Shown here piece by piece: positions 59,874-64,000 of a DNA stretch of 64,000 nt. Every line of letters begins with the position of its first letter. Position 1 is the first letter of the stretch. The notes under the pieces were generated by a model that was given only the letters and a program-made list of their open reading frames with translations, made no database searches and was not told where the DNA came from. The position numbers and the translations under genes were made by a program. The stretch is from Paraspadella gotoi (lineage: Eukaryota; Chaetognatha), in NCBI GenBank assembly GCA_051294375.1, contig CM119263.1:10222620-10286619 (forward strand), written 5' to 3'.

Positions 59874-60330
59874 CTATCTTGATCTCTCTCTCTTTCTCGC
59901 TCCTTTCTATCTCTTCTTTTTGTCTGACAAAAAGTAATATTATTAGTCACCTTTGTTTTTCACCTACCGTCATCTTTAAACGAGTTCCGGCTCTCTTCTA
60001 ATTCCTACCTCTTCTGCTTTTTTGTTTACACAAAAAAAATTTTTAGTCACTTTTTTTTTCACCCAGGGCGCACGAGTAACGAGTGTAAACGAGTTCGGAC
60101 TCTGTTCAGCTTTTTCTTCGTCGTCTCTCTCATCATCTCTCTCTCTCTCGGTCTCTCTCTGTCTCTCTCTCGTGCAATGTAACGATCGTTCGTTTTATTT
60201 AAATACATTCTCTATTATCTTTTCCTTTGCTTAAAAACTTTTAGTATCGCTCATTTAGTTTTTTTTCTCTATACACAAATACCAAATTTACATCCGAGAT
60301 TTAATGGATTTCATTTTGAGGAAAAAAAGC
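59050..60330. repeat. diverged local repeats with CT tracts
   Basis: GCGCTGCCTTTTCTGAATCG (59050) recurs as GCGCCAGCCTTTTCTGAATC (59200). The stretch around AATACCAAATTTTAC (59455) recurs at 60280. TTTACAAAAAAAA...GTAAACGAG words recur near 59790, 59975 and 60080. CT tracts lie at 59282-59322 and 59840-59863. No gene is supported. Confidence 0.7.
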
Positions 60331-60595
60331 ATGGCAATGTCAACGATGTACATCAGCTTGAGCTGCTTTTACATATAGTCTGCTAATTGTCCGGCAATTG
60401 CGCGGATTAATTTATATTACGATACTATAATACTCTTCTAACAAAAAAAATTTCTTTGTTTTTTTGTTTATTACTGTAACTTGCGTGACCGGTCGGCCCA
60501 CCGCACTATTGGCAAAGATATATATCTAATAATAAGGAGTGAGAAGAAGAGATATTGTCAGAATTAAACAATTCTTTTTTTGTTATTCTAGACGA

Positions 60596-60620
60596 NNNNN
60601 NNNNNNNNNNNNNNNNNNNN
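60596..60620. other. assembly gap, 25 N
   Basis: Exactly 25 N; no matching sequence recognised on the two sides. Confidence 0.98.
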
Positions 60621-62930
60621 ACGAATTTTCCACTTTAATTTGCAAAAACGTCTCCCGACTCTTGATACGAAATCGTCTGGATTGAGATCGCGGAATTTGC
60701 GCTCTCAATCTAGATTTCCGCGCGCGAGTCTTTCAACTTTCGGCTATCGCTTTTTTTTTTTTTTGGTGAGCGGTTATTTTTTTTTTTCATTGAACTTTTT
60801 GGTCTCTCCGATGTTACTAAAAAAATTTTTTTTCATTTTAAATTAAAATTTGTAGAAGAATGAATTTCCAAACTTTTATCATATTGTTTAACCCTTGATT
60901 GCGCACTGAATCTTGACAAAAACAGTCTTTCTCTCCGAGTAAAGCATTTCTTCGTGGAAGAACCTTCATGCGGTGTTAAATATGTGACAAAAATATTTAC
61001 TCTCAGAAAGATTAATTTTTTTTTACTAAAATGCGATCATTTCGAAGGGTGTGTTAATGCGCCGGCGCAGATCGAATTTTGCGGTCGGAGGCAAAAACGA
61101 CTCCAAATTTGAGAAAAGAGAAGAAATTGGGTGAAATTCTTTGGGTTTGAAAATCTCCTCTTATTGGAGAGGGAGGGGGGGGGGTGGTTGGAATAAAATA
61201 CAAAATAAAATTCCCCATAAAACTTTAAATCCATTCTGATGACATATCGTAAGACTAATATAAACGAAATTTAAAAGTGAAGTTTAAATATCGATATTTT
61301 ATAACTAGAAAAGTAACAAAAAATTTAATAAAAAAGGATATTTAGTATTCGCAAAATATAATTTATTCGTCTTTCCGTTGCTCGTTGTCACTTTTTTTTA
61401 GGGTGGAGATTTCATTTTAGAAATCTGTTTACTATGAAATGAAAGGAAGATTATATATAAGTTCTTCTCATTATCGTTTCGAGTATTTTTTTTTCTTTAC
61501 GACATTATGCGGAATGTAATTCAGAATTTTCGAGTATTTTCCTTTCATTTTTTTTGTTCTCCCCCCCCCCCAAAAAAAAACCAACAAAAAAACAAAAAAC
61601 GATCTCTTCTCGATTTCAGCAAGGAATCGTCTTCCTCTATGAAAGACAAATCTCGACAAATCTCCCGATTCCACACAGATGCTCTCTCTCCTTCATCCCC
61701 GTTCGCTTCTTACTCCTTTTCTAACGCTTTTACCCTCCCCCACTTCCCCCCGCTAATACAACATCCCTCCTTTATCCCTCCTTTCCCTCATCCCTTCCCT
61801 GCTCCCTTCCCCAAATCGCTCCTCCGTTCCCTTCCCCCGGATCGCCCATGGCCCAATTAAGCCGCGAAGCGAATTCCCTTTCCCAAATTTCGATTTTGAG
61901 CCGCGAGACTCGAAGCTTCGCGACTCATCATCAATTTTCGGATTTCGGAGACTTGGCGAAATCACCCCATCCGTAACTGTCACCCCCATCTCTTTACAAA
62001 CTGTTCTCGCCACTCCCGTCCTCCGCTTCCCCCCACATCCGTAACTGTCACCCTCATATCTTTTCACGACACCCCATCCTTGACTGTCGATCCGATCCCT
62101 ATTCTCGCAAACCCTCTTCACAACATAACGAAATCACCGCTACAGTTACTCTCTCCCTCGGGTTTAAACTCGTCACCCCTTGCACCCTAAATACTTTCAC
62201 TCTTCTTTTTGAGTTTGCTATTCTCTTTCATTCTATTTACTTAATTCTCGCCAACGGTATTTTTACATCATTTTCCATATTTTTTATACTTTTCAAAATT
62301 GTAAACTCTGAACTTTTCAAACGTTTTCAAATACAGTATCGGATAGTCCGATTAACCCGATTTTCCAAAATTTGCCCTATCCTCCTCCTACTCTCTACTC
62401 TATCCTCCTTTATCCTCCTCTATCCTCTTACCACCCTCACCGCAATAATCGGTATCAGTTTTAAAGTCGCGGGTTTAAGTTTTCCCGTTGTTTCTTTTCT
62501 TTTAAAAATATAAATGAAAATTCCAAACCGTACTGGGTATTGTGGGACCACATTTTTATTTTTATGCATCTTTGTTTTTATTATTATTATCATTATTTTT
62601 ATTAGTATAGAAAGAGAGACGACTTTCGGATGTCCCGAGCATCCACTTCTTCTGCCGGATCATCTTATGAACCAGTCGTCCAGCCGAGCTCACTACTTCC
62701 TCGCTTTTTCGCGCGCTTCCACTATAGAGACGACTTCTCTTATCGATCTCTCTTTTCTCTTTCTTTTCGACTTTCTTTCTCACACAGTACGAGCCACACA
62801 ACGCACCTCTCGACTCTATCACGCACCACATTCTCTTCCAGCATCTCATCCTATCTCTTACGCACGCGAGCGCTCGCGGGCCGCACAACGCCACACGATT
62901 CGCGCTAAGTGTCGGTGCTCAGCCTAGCCG
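60621..62930. other. AT-rich intergenic DNA, pyrimidine-rich near 61.7 and 62.7 kb
   Basis: A G-run lies at about 61171-61184 and a C-run at 61561-61570. Plus frames at 61507-61860 and 62514-62927 are Ser/Pro/Phe-rich and lack supporting signals, although the second begins with a hydrophobic stretch (TTFLFLCIFVFIIIIIIFIS). No gene called. Confidence 0.45.
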
Positions 62931-62975
62931 ACTCTTAGTTCTAAGAGTGCCCGGCCCATAAGCGCCGCCGCTTAT
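62931..62975. other. two adjacent perfect hairpins
   Basis: ACTCTTAG-TT-CTAAGAGT (62931-62948) is followed ten bases later by ATAAGCG-CCGC-CGCTTAT (62958-62975). They mark the point where the repeat-rich sequence gives way to a block of different texture that runs to the window end. Function unknown; could be the end of an inserted element or a structured RNA. Confidence 0.5.
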
Positions 62976-63550
62976 CGGGTCCTCGCTAGTAACCAGGTCG
63001 TTTACGACTGCAAGCCCATTCGATGTTGAAGAACCAGCGGGCATGAAGGTTGTGTCCAGCGGGAGTGCTATTCGGCCGTGTGTTCGGATGAAGATCTACG
63101 TGAGGAAGTCAGCACGGGTTGTCCTTCGATCTTTACGAGTATCCACTATCGCGTTACGGCGTGAACATTCTTGCCTTATTTCGGTTTATCCGATTCGGTA
63201 GGAACGTTGGTTGGGAGTAATTGTTGTCGGTCGTGTTGAAGGTCCATTACTCTTTTGAAGTATTGCGAATGGTATTAATTTTACTCGTCTTGGCGGCGCA
63301 GATGTAACTTTGAACTTTCTGATCAATGCATGGTTGAATAGCTAATGTTTCAGTATGTTCTATGTGTTTGATCCTTAGTATATCGTCAGGCAATGATTTG
63401 GAGTTTGGAAGCTAAACGAGATATTCCTAACGCATTTGCTGTTGCCCAGTTATATAGTCCTCGCCATCGCGCCTCGTCTAGCGGGTGCTGGCGTCGGCGT
63501 ATATGCGGTATTCTCCGTTTTCTTTAATTTTTTGCGTCATTTAAAAAGAT

Positions 63551-63964
63551 TTAAGTCCTGGAGTCGTTTTTGATTTCGCTGACTAGGCATTCTAAGAGCT
63601 CGCGGTGCTCTTCCTGATCCGAACTCTCAAAAGCTGCTTTTGTCGACACAACCGTGAGTGCCGTGTCAACGGTTGCGCGAGAATAGGAAAATCTGTGAGT
63701 AAAAGCACCATGTAGTAGTTCAGTGAAGCCAGGAGGGCGCGGAGAATGCTTCTGCGTGTTTGATCTGCTTTCAGTTTGAATCTTCGTGGCTTGTTCGCAT
63801 GAGCTTTTTATGCTCTGCTGAGGTTCATGTATATGCTCTGCGATGATGCTAGCCAGAGGATTTTGATGTCGTCTTTCCTTACGTAGGACGCATGCTTGTG
63901 TCCCTTCAAAAACGAACACGATTATCCTCGTGCGACCATCATTTCCAGGAATTCTTCCGCACAA
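63551..63964 (-). CDS. hypothetical protein fragment (unrecognised)
   Basis: A 137-codon minus-strand frame, with its ATG at 63962-63964 but open a little further upstream. It reads CGRIPGNDGRTRIIVFVFEG, later HEPQQSIKSSCEQATKIQTE and RPPGFTELLHGAFTHRFSYS, and ends HRELLECLVSEIKNDSRT before TAA. It is hydrophilic, complex in composition and free of simple repeats, unlike most frames in the window. No domain is visible. It might be part of a larger gene or a retroelement gag region extending past 64000. 62976-63550 upstream of its stop shows no gene. Confidence 0.35.
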   Translation of the reverse strand: MCGRIPGNDGRTRIIVFVFEGTQACVLRKERRHQNPLASIIAEHIHEPQQSIKSSCEQATKIQTESRSNTQKHSPRPPGFTELLHGAFTHRFSYSRATVDTALTVVSTKAAFESSDQEEHRELLECLVSEIKNDSRT

Positions 63965-64000
63965 GCGTTCTGCATTTCCTCAGGTGATCTTCGCCGTTAG

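Noticed and set aside
62941-63010. tRNA-like or structured RNA gene at the two hairpins
   Set aside because: No cloverleaf, anticodon arm or B-box motif can be drawn around the stems.

Overview
The window looks like nuclear DNA from a eukaryote, most likely an invertebrate animal; I cannot name the species. The signs are: no dense bacterial-style coding, a very high load of microsatellites (GA/CT, GAAA/CTTT, GAC/GTC, GAA/TTC, ATTC), several exon-like pieces with GT-AG style borders, and animal-type regulatory words (E-box, CRE, ETS, X-box, AP-1). No rRNA, tRNA, CRISPR array or complete gene could be recognised. Many frames that look open run through simple repeats and mean nothing.

Layout. 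1-4.7 kb: AT-rich intergenic DNA with microsatellites and a 318-base gap. 4.7-11.1 kb: a giant imperfect palindrome, arms of about 3.0-3.3 kb around a 25-N gap, carrying exon-like fragments. 11.2-11.9 kb: a GC/CpG-rich block with the best single reading frame in the window (minus strand, 238 codons, ending in a hydrophobic segment just before a splice-donor-like site). 12-15 kb: purine-rich and GAC/GTC-rich DNA. 15.2-16.7 kb: two tandem repeats, one with a ~70-bp unit in 14 copies. 16.7-19.75 kb: a direct duplication of ~1.25 kb around a 25-N gap. 20-27.7 kb: AT-rich, purine- or pyrimidine-skewed DNA with gaps and small clusters of regulatory-type motifs. 28.0-37.7 kb: a 4.5-kb segment present twice in direct orientation, separated by a 25-N gap, with an E-box/CRE cluster and several exon-like frames. 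37.7-54.2 kb: a mosaic of repeated blocks (named A, B, C, D here), two of which lead into a ~2.3-kb element bounded by short inverted repeats and a 10-bp flanking direct repeat. Its ends are GC-rich arrays of small palindromes and its interior is AT-rich minisatellite. A second, longer, rearranged copy follows. 54.2-62.9 kb: mostly single-copy AT-rich DNA with a 270-bp-arm inverted repeat and a few candidate exons. 62.9-64 kb: a block of different texture with a 137-codon minus-strand frame.

Assembly quality dominates the reading. Six gaps are exactly 25 N, and five of them sit beside duplicated or inverted sequence whose copies differ mainly by single-base insertions and deletions. This is what unpolished long-read gap filling would produce. 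Duplicate copies can therefore be used to correct each other, but copy number and orientation in 4.7-11.1, 16.7-19.8, 28-37.7 and 38-54 kb should not be trusted. No pathway or operon-like cooperation between genes can be inferred here.
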